This document shows positions 1 to 8,060 of a stretch of 9,932 nucleotides of DNA, piece by piece (the stretch's first letter is position 1; each line of letters begins with the position of its first letter). The stretch is taken from NCBI GenBank assembly GCA_964596115.1, contig CAZQRW010000059.1, positions 1-9,932 on the forward strand, in the 5' to 3' direction. The notes under the pieces were generated by a model. That model saw only the letters and a list, made by a program, of their open reading frames with translations. It was not told the origin of the DNA and searched no databases. The position numbers and the translations under genes were made by a program. The stretch comes from CAZQRW01 sp964596115. Lineage in GTDB: Bacteria > Hydrothermota > UBA3072 > B12-G15.

Positions 1-4
1 ATAG

Positions 5-1576
<1,572 letters not shown>

Positions 1577-1614
1577 AAGATTTAATCCTTTATAGGGACC
1601 ATTGCACCTTCAAT

Positions 1615-1626
1615 TGTCAAAGATCT
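1615..1626 (-). promoter_or_regulatory. boxA-like antitermination element in the rRNA leader
   Basis: The minus-strand leader contains AGATCTTTGACA, which resembles the boxA core (TGCTCTTTRACA type) to which NusB/NusE bind in rRNA leaders. It lies between the predicted promoter and the mature 16S 5' end, the expected place. The match is partial and judged by eye. Confidence 0.45.
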
Positions 1627-1642
1627 TGAATTTTCAGCATTT

Positions 1643-1672
1643 TATATATAATAATTTTTTACTCTTTGTCAA
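1643..1672 (-). promoter_or_regulatory. Probable sigma-70-type promoter of the rRNA operon
   Basis: On the minus strand a perfect TTGACA (-35, 1672-1667) is followed after 16-18 bp by TATATA (-10, either 1650-1645 or 1648-1643). The DNA upstream is A/T-rich, as in a UP element. Transcription would start near 1636, giving a leader of about 60 nt before the mature 16S. The placement upstream of 16S supports the call; no transcript data are available. Confidence 0.7.
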
Positions 1673-1787
1673 GGGTATTTTAACAGGAAAAATTGGAAGG
1701 AAAGACAAAATCTTGTGCTTCTTCTTAGTTCCTTTGAATGTATATAATATAAATTCATAATGAAAATCAGAAACATGGAATTCACGC

Positions 1788-1820
1788 TTGACACAGAAAT
1801 TTTTTTTGATTTAATACTAA
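1788..1820 (+). promoter_or_regulatory. Possible upstream promoter for the J-domain operon
   Basis: A perfect TTGACA lies at 1788-1793. Only weak -10 candidates follow (TTAATA at 1811-1816 or TAATAC at 1812-1817). It lies upstream of a better promoter in the same direction, so it may be a second promoter or a chance match in AT-rich DNA. Confidence 0.25.
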
Positions 1821-1831
1821 TATGAAAATGG

Positions 1832-1861
1832 TTGACATATATATTTGCATTTTTGCATATG
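1832..1861 (+). promoter_or_regulatory. Probable promoter of the dnaJ-like/roadblock/comEC operon
   Basis: A perfect TTGACA at 1832-1837 is followed after 17-18 bp by GCATAT/CATATG (1855-1861), preceded by a TG that could act as an extended -10. The predicted start near 1867 gives a leader of only about 20 nt, which still contains the Shine-Dalgarno of the first gene. The -35 is strong and the -10 is mediocre. Confidence 0.5.
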
Positions 1862-1886
1862 AGACAAAAAGGAATAGGGGGGCGAT

Positions 1887-2504
1887 ATGGTTGATCTTTT
1901 TAAAATATTAGGTTTGGGAAAGAATGCTACAAAAGAAGAAATTAAAAAGGCTTACTATGCACTAGCTAAGAGATATCATCCAGACCACCTATCCAATGAT
2001 TATAAAGATTCCTATATTAACAAATTTCGAGAAATAACAATTGCCTATAAGGTATTAATCGATGATGAACAAAGAGCAAAATATTTACGGAACGTTGCCC
2101 TGGGTGAGTTTGAAATGGATACAGCGAAACAGAGAAGAGAAAGCAGGGAAAAATTATTAAAAGAGGGAATCAATCTCTTAAGAAAAGACAGTAGAAGGGC
2201 AGAAAAATATTTCCGGATGGCATATACACTAGATAAATTAAATCCTTTATATATAAGTTATTATGGTTTGTCACTCGTACTTATAGGGAATAAGAACGAT
2301 GGTATTACCCTCATTGAAAAATCACTCAATACAGGCATAAAGAGTCTTGATGTTTTTCTAAATTGTGCTGAAGCCTATATTGAAGCAGGTTATATTCGCC
2401 TAGGTAAAAAATATCTGAAAATGGCAATGAAAATCAATAAAAATAATCCGAGGGTTAATAGAATTTTATCAAGACTAAAACATAGGAGGAACAATGGATC
2501 TTGA
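1887..2504 (+). CDS. J-domain protein with C-terminal TPR-like repeats
   Basis: The 205-residue product starts with a J domain (about residues 3-66) containing the HPD tripeptide at 31-33, the motif by which J proteins stimulate the ATPase of DnaK/Hsp70. The Gly/Phe region and zinc-finger domain of true DnaJ are absent, so this is a specialised J protein rather than the housekeeping chaperone. Residues of about 80-200 are helical with TPR-like spacing (for example A-Y-T-L-D-K-L-N-P, and I-N-K-N-N-P-R-V near the end), suggesting a partner-binding module. There is no signal peptide or membrane segment, so it is probably cytoplasmic. The ATG is preceded by a G-rich Shine-Dalgarno (1876-1882, 4 nt away). 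Its end overlaps the next gene by 11 bp, indicating translational coupling. The family is clear; the client is unknown. Confidence 0.85.
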   Translation: MVDLFKILGLGKNATKEEIKKAYYALAKRYHPDHLSNDYKDSYINKFREITIAYKVLIDDEQRAKYLRNVALGEFEMDTAKQRRESREKLLKEGINLLRKDSRRAEKYFRMAYTLDKLNPLYISYYGLSLVLIGNKNDGITLIEKSLNTGIKSLDVFLNCAEAYIEAGYIRLGKKYLKMAMKINKNNPRVNRILSRLKHRRNNGS

Positions 2505-2880
2505 TCAAAATACAATAGAAGCTAAATTAAACGAGGTTACAAGCAAGGTTTTGGGTTGTATTGCGGCTGGGGTTGTTGGTACTGATGGTATCCCTATTTC
2601 TGAATTCAAGAAACTGGAAGACCTCGATATCTCTGTTGCCTCAGCAGAACTGGCAAGTATAATTGCTGAGTCAAAAAGGATATTAAAAGACCTCCAAAGC
2701 GGAATTTTTGAAGAAAGTATTACTCGCTCAGAGGAATTGACCATCGTAGCAAGGAGCATAAACGCGGAATATTTTGTATATCTGATTATGAAAGGATCAC
2801 TACAAAACTTGGGGCTTGCAAGGCTTGAATTAAAAAGACTTGGGGAGGAATTTAAAGAGGCATTCAGTAGTGAGGTCTAA
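2494..2880 (+). CDS. Roadblock/LC7-like domain protein
   Basis: The product has 128 residues and is soluble, without signal or membrane segments. The N-terminal helix (residues 5-20) leads into V-L-G-C-I-A-A-G-V-V-G-T-D-G-I-P-I, which matches the first helix, strand and DG-x-P-I hairpin of Roadblock/LC7 proteins. A long central helix (about 47-68) and strands around T-I-V-A-R-S and Y-F-V-Y-L-I-M complete the fold. Known bacterial members include MglB, which regulates the small Ras-like GTPase MglA and is linked to polarity and motility; others have no known partner. No GTPase gene is visible in the window. The ATG at 2494 has an AGGAGG site just upstream, overlaps the end of the J-domain gene, and is followed by comEC in the same operon. 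The domain call is based on pattern recognition; the role here is not known. Confidence 0.7.
   Translation: MDLDQNTIEAKLNEVTSKVLGCIAAGVVGTDGIPISEFKKLEDLDISVASAELASIIAESKRILKDLQSGIFEESITRSEELTIVARSINAEYFVYLIMKGSLQNLGLARLELKRLGEEFKEAFSSEV
2857..2860 (+). promoter_or_regulatory. Shine-Dalgarno that favours the GTG start of the ComEC-like gene
   Basis: GAGG lies 9 nt before the GTG at 2870. The only alternative upstream start, TTG at 2840, has just a weak A-rich purine stretch before it. This supports starting the gene at 2870, inside the last codons of the Roadblock gene. Confidence 0.5.
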
Positions 2881-4165
2881 ACCCAGCCTCATTATTTTGC
2901 CTCCTGTGGTATTAGGTATAATCATAGGCAGTTTTTTCTCAATATATATTCTGTATGGGTTTGTTCTTTTACCCTTAATCCTTTTTGCTTTTAAAAAAAT
3001 AGATGCAGCACTGTGGCTTTTAATTTTCGTTTTCTTTTCAATTTATACAAACAATACAAAACAGCGCTTCCTTTCCAATAGGATAAGGGTGTTTGGTATA
3101 TACTGTAATGGGAAAATTATTTCACTGAGATATAATACTCTTAAAACAAAAATAATACCTCTGAAGGAAGGTTCACTCTGTATTTTTTCTGGAAAGGCAT
3201 ATCGTTACAATGGTATAAAGGGAATTAAGAAAGTAAAAATTGAAAAAATCATACCATCCCCGTTTCCATTCATATACAGATATAGAGAAAACTTGATAAA
3301 AAAAATAGAAAAAAAAGTAGGTGGGGAAATTGGAGGCGTTGTCAAGGCAATTTCTCTAGGTGAACGGGATGCGATACCATCTTTCATAAAAAAGAGATTC
3401 CGTTACACTGGTGCAGCCCATTTACTTTCAGTGAGCGGGTTACACACAGGGATCTTTTTTTTAATATTCTTTATAATTTTTAGATCATTCGGTTTGAAAA
3501 AGAAATGGGCTTTAATACTTTCAGATCTAACTCTTATACCATTCCTATTTTTAACACTTTTAAGAGTATCAGTGGTAAGGGCAGTAATAATGACATATAT
3601 ATTTACGATTGGAGAAATACTTGAAAGAAAATCTGAGCATATTAATGTCCTATCCTCAGCTGCAATCATTCTTCTAATAATTTCACCTCTTTCTGTCTTT
3701 GAAACGGGATTCCAGCTATCCTTCCTCGCTGTTGCAGGAATCATTCTCAGCTTAGAATTATTCAAGCCCCAATTAAATAGAATAAAAAATACGGGCCTCA
3801 AAAATTGGCTGGTAATACCCTTTCTATCCACTACTTCAGCTCAAACATTCACCCTCCCCATTGTGGCCTATAGATTTGGCTATATACCTGTTTATTCATT
3901 TATTACAAATATATTTTTTATTCCTTTAGTAACACTCCTTCTCTCCGGTACTATTTTTTTTCTATTCATTCCATTCTTAACAGAAATATCCAGTAATTTT
4001 GTCTGGTTCATTGGTTTTATTATGAATAAAGTAATGATGGCCTTCCAAAGATTACCTCACTCTGTAATAATCCTTGAAAGACCATCGTTATACTTATTTC
4101 TTGTCTATCCCTTACTTCTACTATTTATTTTTATCTTCTATAGATTTTCTACTCGTTCGTCTTAA
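2870..4165 (+). CDS. comEC: ComEC/Rec2-type DNA-uptake channel, short form without metallo-beta-lactamase domain
   Basis: ComEC is the inner-membrane channel that imports single-stranded DNA during natural transformation. From the GTG at 2870 the protein has 431 residues. Two N-terminal hydrophobic segments (about 7-60) are followed by a soluble basic region (about 65-150) in the position of the N-terminal OB-like domain. Then comes the competence domain with its signature T-G-A-A-H-L-L-S-V-S-G-L-H-T-G (180-194), S-V-V-R-A-V-I-M (234-241), F-Q-L-S-F-L-A-V-A-G-I (281-291) and the TLPIVAYRFG...TNIFFIPLV stretch (328-354). More membrane helices run to the C-terminus. Family members are usually 650-800 residues and end in a metallo-beta-lactamase-like domain; here the stop follows the last helix and the opposing gene begins at once, so that domain is absent. 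A start at TTG 2840 would add 10 residues. Its last 17 bp overlap the converging FBP aldolase/phosphatase gene. Confidence 0.85.
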   Translation: MRSKPSLIILPPVVLGIIIGSFFSIYILYGFVLLPLILFAFKKIDAALWLLIFVFFSIYTNNTKQRFLSNRIRVFGIYCNGKIISLRYNTLKTKIIPLKEGSLCIFSGKAYRYNGIKGIKKVKIEKIIPSPFPFIYRYRENLIKKIEKKVGGEIGGVVKAISLGERDAIPSFIKKRFRYTGAAHLLSVSGLHTGIFFLIFFIIFRSFGLKKKWALILSDLTLIPFLFLTLLRVSVVRAVIMTYIFTIGEILERKSEHINVLSSAAIILLIISPLSVFETGFQLSFLAVAGIILSLELFKPQLNRIKNTGLKNWLVIPFLSTTSAQTFTLPIVAYRFGYIPVYSFITNIFFIPLVTLLLSGTIFFLFIPFLTEISSNFVWFIGFIMNKVMMAFQRLPHSVIILERPSLYLFLVYPLLLLFIFIFYRFSTRSS

Positions 4166-5246
4166 ATCTACCCTCAAGTTTCTTCTTTACCTCTGGAAGT
4201 GTTGTATACTCCATATCCTCCAGTGGCAACCTGTGGGGCTCAAATGAACCATGCCTTCTCATATAATCAGCCATATCGTTCGCCATTGCCCTTGCATTAT
4301 CAAAGGATGGATCATCAAACATATCCCTTGGTCCAATAAGTTTTCCTTCAGCTATCTGATATCCTGCAGCAATAACTCTGGGGGGACCATCAAACCTTGA
4401 TGGATTAGCTGTTTTGAAGGTTACCGGCATAAAGGGACCCATATGCGATCCCCTCATCCATCCAGCCACAAGATGTGGGAATGTAAATGGTTCGAGAACC
4501 TCTCCTACTGCGGGAAATCCACTTTGCGCTCTGACGATAAGTACAGGATCATCCTTACCAACATATTTACCTGCAAGAAAATTCAATTTTTGTGTGGAGG
4601 AAACAGCTGCAATCTCATTATCACTCTTTCTAACAATACTCTTAATGATATAATGTTCCATTGCACCTATAAATACAAGTGCATCATATAATTCTTCTGG
4701 AAGAGAAAAAGTGACAATTTTGTTCTCATAAACATCAAGAACATTAAAAAGAAAACCATCATGCATATGGGGGTCTATTACCAATCCAGCAGTGTTGAAG
4801 GGATCTCCAAACATTTTATACAGAGGAAAATTCCAAGCACCTGGAGAAGTTTTATCTGCCATAAAAATAATTACAGGGTCACTTCTTCTCTCCTCAAATT
4901 CCATTTCCGCAACCCCTGGTCCAAGCCCCTTCACATTTCCACTAAAAGCATCAGAGAGCAAATCCTGTCCCGCCCCATAAAGTTTTAACTCCTTGGCTTT
5001 CTCTGTACATTTTACAAATGTATCCCAGGCAAGTTTATGAATCTCCCCTGCTTCCTCACCCATTGTATGTGTCATTATTAAATCAAGATCGTCTCCACAA
5101 TATAAAACATCATAATCGATAAGCTTTCCTCCAGTTTTTGCTAAACTGAGGCTTTCTTTTGCAATATCTACTATCTCTGGGTGCATTGAAGAGTGACCTA
5201 CGTAACCTCCTACATCTGCCTTTATAACACTCAAAGTAACCTTCAT
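4149..5246 (-). CDS. fbp: Archaeal-type bifunctional fructose-1,6-bisphosphate aldolase/phosphatase (class V FBPase)
   Basis: This cytoplasmic enzyme makes fructose-6-phosphate from dihydroxyacetone phosphate and glyceraldehyde-3-phosphate in one protein, driving gluconeogenesis one way. The 365-residue length matches the family. Very conserved blocks are present: K-A-D-V-G near the N-terminus (D11), G-D-D (51-53), the Q-D-L-L-S-D run (94-99), M-A-D-K-T (129-133), D-P-F-N-T (148-152), G-K-Y-V-G-K-D-D-P (226-234), W-M-R-G-S-H (263-268), D-Y-M-R-R-H-G and M-E-Y-T-T-L. By alignment from memory with the Sulfolobus tokodaii enzyme, K231 is the Schiff-base lysine, Y228 and Y347 the other catalytic tyrosines, and the Asp/His residues the Mg2+ ligands. 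The ATG has an AAGGAGGAG site close upstream. It is the last gene of the riboflavin operon, 20 bp after the metallophosphoesterase, and overlaps comEC tail to tail. The family occurs in archaea and deep-branching, often thermophilic or autotrophic, bacteria. Confidence 0.95.
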   Translation of the reverse strand: MKVTLSVIKADVGGYVGHSSMHPEIVDIAKESLSLAKTGGKLIDYDVLYCGDDLDLIMTHTMGEEAGEIHKLAWDTFVKCTEKAKELKLYGAGQDLLSDAFSGNVKGLGPGVAEMEFEERRSDPVIIFMADKTSPGAWNFPLYKMFGDPFNTAGLVIDPHMHDGFLFNVLDVYENKIVTFSLPEELYDALVFIGAMEHYIIKSIVRKSDNEIAAVSSTQKLNFLAGKYVGKDDPVLIVRAQSGFPAVGEVLEPFTFPHLVAGWMRGSHMGPFMPVTFKTANPSRFDGPPRVIAAGYQIAEGKLIGPRDMFDDPSFDNARAMANDMADYMRRHGSFEPHRLPLEDMEYTTLPEVKKKLEGRFKTNE

Positions 5247-5266
5247 AACTCCTCCTTGTTTATTTG

Positions 5267-5986
5267 TTACCTTCCATAAATTATGCGGTCTCCCAAATTT
5301 TCTGGAAGACCAGCCTCTATTATCTTTTTCCTCGCACGTTCAACATCATAAGCAACACGATGCATTATAATCTTTTCGTCATCTGTGTCAATAATGCAAA
5401 AGGAAGCCCTTGGATCTCCATCACGTGGTTGACCAATACTTCCACAATTCACTATATATCTTACTCTATCTTCAAATGTAAACTCTGAGCCTTTCAATGT
5501 GCCGTATTCCCCATTTTTCTCAAAAAATACCCCAGGAATATGTGAGTGACCTACAAAACCTATGTTGTTATCCATATAATGAAATTCCTTCACTGCATCC
5601 TTTAATGAAAAAATATAATTCCAAGACTCTGGGAAACTAAAAACCCCATGTGTAAAAGACATATTGTCATATGATTCAGTCAATGTAAGATTACCAAGAT
5701 ATTTCTTTGCTGACTCAGAAATATGATTTCTTGTCCATATTATTGCTTGCCTGGCAGCACTATTGAAACACTGAATATCTGTTTTACCTATTACACCATA
5801 ATCATGATTGCCAGCAATACATAAATCAACTCTCTCCCTAATCATTTCCACACATTCTTCCGGATTTGCACCATACCCTACAATATCGCCAAGACAAAAC
5901 ACCTTATCGACCACCTTTATTTCCGAAAGAACCCTTGTTAACGCCTCCAAATTTGAATGGATATCGGATATTATTGCTATCTTCAT
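5267..5986 (-). CDS. Calcineurin-like metallophosphoesterase (YfcE/ApaH-like superfamily)
   Basis: The 239-residue cytoplasmic protein carries the full dinuclear metal-binding set of the superfamily: D8-x-H10 (S-D-I-H-S-N), G33-D34, G59-N60-H61-D62, T-H113-G and G146-H-S-H149. The spacing and the C-N-C-G-S-I-G-Q-P-R-like block near residue 190 fit the short Metallophos_2 group often annotated as ApaH-like or YfcE-like phosphodiesterases. Members hydrolyse various phosphomonoesters or phosphodiesters; the substrate here cannot be read from sequence. The ATG overlaps the nusB stop as ATGA, so translation is probably coupled, and the FBP aldolase/phosphatase gene follows after 20 bp. Its place in a riboflavin operon is notable because that pathway needs a phosphatase step, but a link is only speculation. 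Confidence 0.85.
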   Translation of the reverse strand: MKIAIISDIHSNLEALTRVLSEIKVVDKVFCLGDIVGYGANPEECVEMIRERVDLCIAGNHDYGVIGKTDIQCFNSAARQAIIWTRNHISESAKKYLGNLTLTESYDNMSFTHGVFSFPESWNYIFSLKDAVKEFHYMDNNIGFVGHSHIPGVFFEKNGEYGTLKGSEFTFEDRVRYIVNCGSIGQPRDGDPRASFCIIDTDDEKIIMHRVAYDVERARKKIIEAGLPENLGDRIIYGR

Positions 5987-6390
5987 TTTTTTCTTATTTC
6001 TTTTAATATTTTATCCAAAAGGCCATTTACGAATTTGCTTCCCTTCTCCGAAGTATATTTTTTTGCTATTTCTACTGCTTCATTTATCGTTACCTGAATA
6101 GGGATATCAGGAAATTCTATTGCCTCTGCTATACCCATCCTTAATATCAATCTTTCAATTGAGGAAACCCTTTCAATCTTCCAGTTAAGAAGATTTTCCC
6201 CAATTAACTTATCTGCCTTAGAGGCTAAATTTTTTGTGCTGTTAAAAAGTTTCCGTGTAAAGGCTGCAAGATCATTATTAATATTTTCCCTTTCAAGTAA
6301 ATCAGAAATCACTTCCTTTGATTTTCCATCAGATACCTCTAAGGAATAAAGCGCCTTTAGGACTATCTCCCTAGCCTTTCTTCTCTTCAA
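5983..6390 (-). CDS. nusB: Transcription antitermination factor NusB
   Basis: NusB binds boxA RNA together with ribosomal protein S10 (NusE) and allows RNA polymerase to read through rRNA operons. The 135-residue all-helical protein has the usual size and the family landmarks: the basic start K-R-R-K-A-R-E-I-V-L-K-A-L-Y, the central N-W-K-I-E-R-V-S-S-I-E-R-L-I-L-R-M block, I-N-E-A-V-E-I-A-K-K-Y and the C-terminal G-S-K-F-V-N-G-L-L-D-K-I. The start is a TTG at 6390 that overlaps the ribH stop as TTGA; there is only a weak Shine-Dalgarno, so expression likely depends on coupling to ribH. Its end overlaps the metallophosphoesterase start by 4 bp. A ribH-nusB order is common in bacteria. Confidence 0.95.
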   Translation of the reverse strand: MKRRKAREIVLKALYSLEVSDGKSKEVISDLLERENINNDLAAFTRKLFNSTKNLASKADKLIGENLLNWKIERVSSIERLILRMGIAEAIEFPDIPIQVTINEAVEIAKKYTSEKGSKFVNGLLDKILKEIRKK

Positions 6391-6842
6391 GTTACACTCT
6401 CAATCAGATTCACCATCTCAAGAACTGTCATTGCTGCATCCCAACCTCTATTTCCACTTTTCAAACCGGCTCTGCTAAATGCTTGATCCTCACTATCAGC
6501 AGTGATGACACCAAAAGAAATTGGTATACCGAAGTTGATGCCTATTTCACTTATACCTCTAGTAATCTCTTTAGCAACATAATCAAAGTGAGGTGTGTCT
6601 CCCCTAATGACAGCTGAAAGTGCAATAAGACCATTATACTTTTTAAGCTCGGCTATCTTTTTTAGCGCCAGTGGTACCTCAAAAGAACCGGGAACCCAAA
6701 AAACATCGATTTTCTCTACACCATGTCTTTCGAGACAATCCATAGCACCTTCCAGTAATCTTTTAGTCACAAAACTATTAAACCTCGATACAACAATACC
6801 AACCTTTACTCCCTTCCCTTTTATTTCTCCCTGAAATTCCAT
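6387..6842 (-). CDS. ribH: 6,7-dimethyl-8-ribityllumazine synthase
   Basis: RibH condenses 5-amino-6-ribitylamino-uracil with 3,4-dihydroxy-2-butanone-4-phosphate to make lumazine, the substrate of riboflavin synthase; family members assemble as pentamers or 60-subunit capsids. The 151-residue length is typical. Family blocks seen are S-R-F-N (19-22), V-P-G-S-F-E-V-P-L-A (50-59), A-V-I-R-G-D-T-P-H-F-D-Y-V (77-89, with H85 as the likely catalytic histidine), P-I-S-F-G-V-I-T (107-114) and the R-A-G-x-K-x-G-N-R-G stretch (124-133). The ATG has a GGGGGAG site just upstream, 12 bp after the ribBA stop. It feeds directly on the products of ribBA and ribD in the same transcript. Confidence 0.97.
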   Translation of the reverse strand: MEFQGEIKGKGVKVGIVVSRFNSFVTKRLLEGAMDCLERHGVEKIDVFWVPGSFEVPLALKKIAELKKYNGLIALSAVIRGDTPHFDYVAKEITRGISEIGINFGIPISFGVITADSEDQAFSRAGLKSGNRGWDAAMTVLEMVNLIESVT

Positions 6843-6854
6843 ATCTCCCCCTTT

Positions 6855-8060
6855 TCAGATTGTTTCAAGAAAATGACCAAGTTTTTCCTTTTTTGTTTTT
6901 AGATATTTTTTATTTATCTCATTAGGCCTAATCTCTATCGGGACCCTTTCTGTAATTTTAATCCCATACCCTTCAAGTCCAACCACTTTCCTCGGATTAT
7001 TTGTCATCAATCTAATTGTGGTTAACCCCAAATCCTTTAATATCTGTGCACCTATTCCATAATCCCTCAGATCGGGTTTAAAGCCCAATTTCACATTTGC
7101 TTCAACAGTATCATATCCCTCTTCCTGAAGTTTATAAGCTCTCAGCTTATTCAAGAGTCCAATACCTCTTCCTTCCTGTCTCATATATACTAAAACACCC
7201 AAGCCCTCTTTTTCTATCATTTTTAGGGCAGCAACAAGTTGGCTACCACAATCACATCTCTTAGAATGAAAAATATCCCCTGTTACGCATTGAGAATGTA
7301 CTCTTACAAGAACATTCTTTTTCCCTGCAACCGTCCCCTTAACAAGAGCAAGGTGGATATGGTCATCGATTGTATTGGAATAAGCATACAAAATAAAATC
7401 CCCATAATCTGTAGGAAGATGTACCGCTATCTCTTCCTTAATAAGTCTTTCTCTCTCCTGCCTATATCTGATTAAGTCCTTAATCGTTATTAATTTGAGG
7501 TTAAATTTCTGCGCTTTTTCAAATAGTCGTGGCAATTTTGCCATAGTACCATCTTCATCCATTATTTCGCACAATACGCCAGATGGGTAAAGACCTGCTA
7601 ATCTAACGAGATCAATAGATGCCTCTGTATGCCCAGCCCTTCTCAGGACCCCACCTTCCTTTGCTCTCAAGGGAAAGATGTGCCCGGGTCTTGCAAGTTG
7701 CTCTGGTTTAGTTTCAGGTGCTAATAATGTTTTAATAGTCTTTGCCCTATCGTATGCACTTATACCCGTAGTAGTACCGTCTTTGGCATCTACAGAAACT
7801 GTAAATGCGGTCCCATGCCTTGCTGTTATCTGTTCTGTCATAAGGGGAAGATGAAGTTGCTCTAACCTTTGTGGAGTTAAAGAGATACATATCAATCCTC
7901 TTCCCTCCTTTGACATAAAATTTATTGCTTCTGGTGTGATTTTCTCAGCTGCTATTATAAAATCACCTTCATTTTCCCTATCTTCGTCATCGACTACAAT
8001 GACAAACTTTCCCTTTTTTATATCCTCAATTGCCTCTTCTATAGTACTAAATTTTACCAT
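6855..8060 (-). CDS. ribBA: Bifunctional 3,4-dihydroxy-2-butanone-4-phosphate synthase / GTP cyclohydrolase II
   Basis: This 401-residue fusion starts both branches of riboflavin synthesis. The N-terminal half (about 1-200) is RibB, making dihydroxybutanone phosphate from ribulose-5-phosphate, with D-D-E-D-R-E-N-E-G-D (24-33), R-H-G-T-A-F (81-86), D-G-T-T-T-G-I-S (94-101), R-P-G-H-I-F-P-L-R (124-132) and R-R-A-G-H-T-E (140-146). The C-terminal half (about 205-401) is RibA, opening GTP, with zinc ligands C258, C269 and C271, R-Q-E-G-R-G-I-G-L (294-302), D-L-R-D-Y-G-I-G-A-Q (330-339) and N-N-P-R-K (354-358). Both halves keep their catalytic motifs, so neither looks degenerate. The ATG at 8060 has a GGAGGT site and overlaps the ribE stop by 14 bp. 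Confidence 0.98.
   Translation of the reverse strand: MVKFSTIEEAIEDIKKGKFVIVVDDEDRENEGDFIIAAEKITPEAINFMSKEGRGLICISLTPQRLEQLHLPLMTEQITARHGTAFTVSVDAKDGTTTGISAYDRAKTIKTLLAPETKPEQLARPGHIFPLRAKEGGVLRRAGHTEASIDLVRLAGLYPSGVLCEIMDEDGTMAKLPRLFEKAQKFNLKLITIKDLIRYRQERERLIKEEIAVHLPTDYGDFILYAYSNTIDDHIHLALVKGTVAGKKNVLVRVHSQCVTGDIFHSKRCDCGSQLVAALKMIEKEGLGVLVYMRQEGRGIGLLNKLRAYKLQEEGYDTVEANVKLGFKPDLRDYGIGAQILKDLGLTTIRLMTNNPRKVVGLEGYGIKITERVPIEIRPNEINKKYLKTKKEKLGHFLETI

Larger units (their letters stand above)
1577..1886. other. Divergent intergenic control region between the 16S gene and the dnaJ-like operon
   Basis: This is about 310 bp of very AT-rich DNA without a supported gene. It holds a minus-strand rRNA promoter and leader, a plus-strand promoter for the J-domain operon, and a second plus-strand TTGACA further upstream. 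A small inverted repeat (ATTAAA-AGA-TTTAAT, 1572-1586) straddles the predicted 16S 5' end and might be part of the precursor rRNA structure. A 21-codon frame from the ATG at 1761 has no Shine-Dalgarno and no recognisable product, so it was not called. Confidence 0.8.

Noticed and set aside
1761..1826. 21-codon plus-strand frame (ATG at 1761) in the intergenic region
   Set aside because: It has no Shine-Dalgarno, overlaps a promoter-like -35 box and has no family resemblance.
2840..2869. TTG start at 2840 for the ComEC-like gene
   Set aside because: It would add ten polar residues encoded within the Roadblock gene and has no good Shine-Dalgarno. GTG 2870 has GAGG nine bases upstream. It is not fully excluded.
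3403..3831. 142-codon minus-strand frame
   Set aside because: It is antisense to the conserved ComEC membrane domain and has no recognisable product; it reflects codon bias of the real gene. The same applies to the antisense frames at 2505-2759, 3205-3387, 4414-4988, 5264-5488, 5808-6101, 6595-6834, 7239-7475, 7936-8145, 8360-8785 and 9440-9838.
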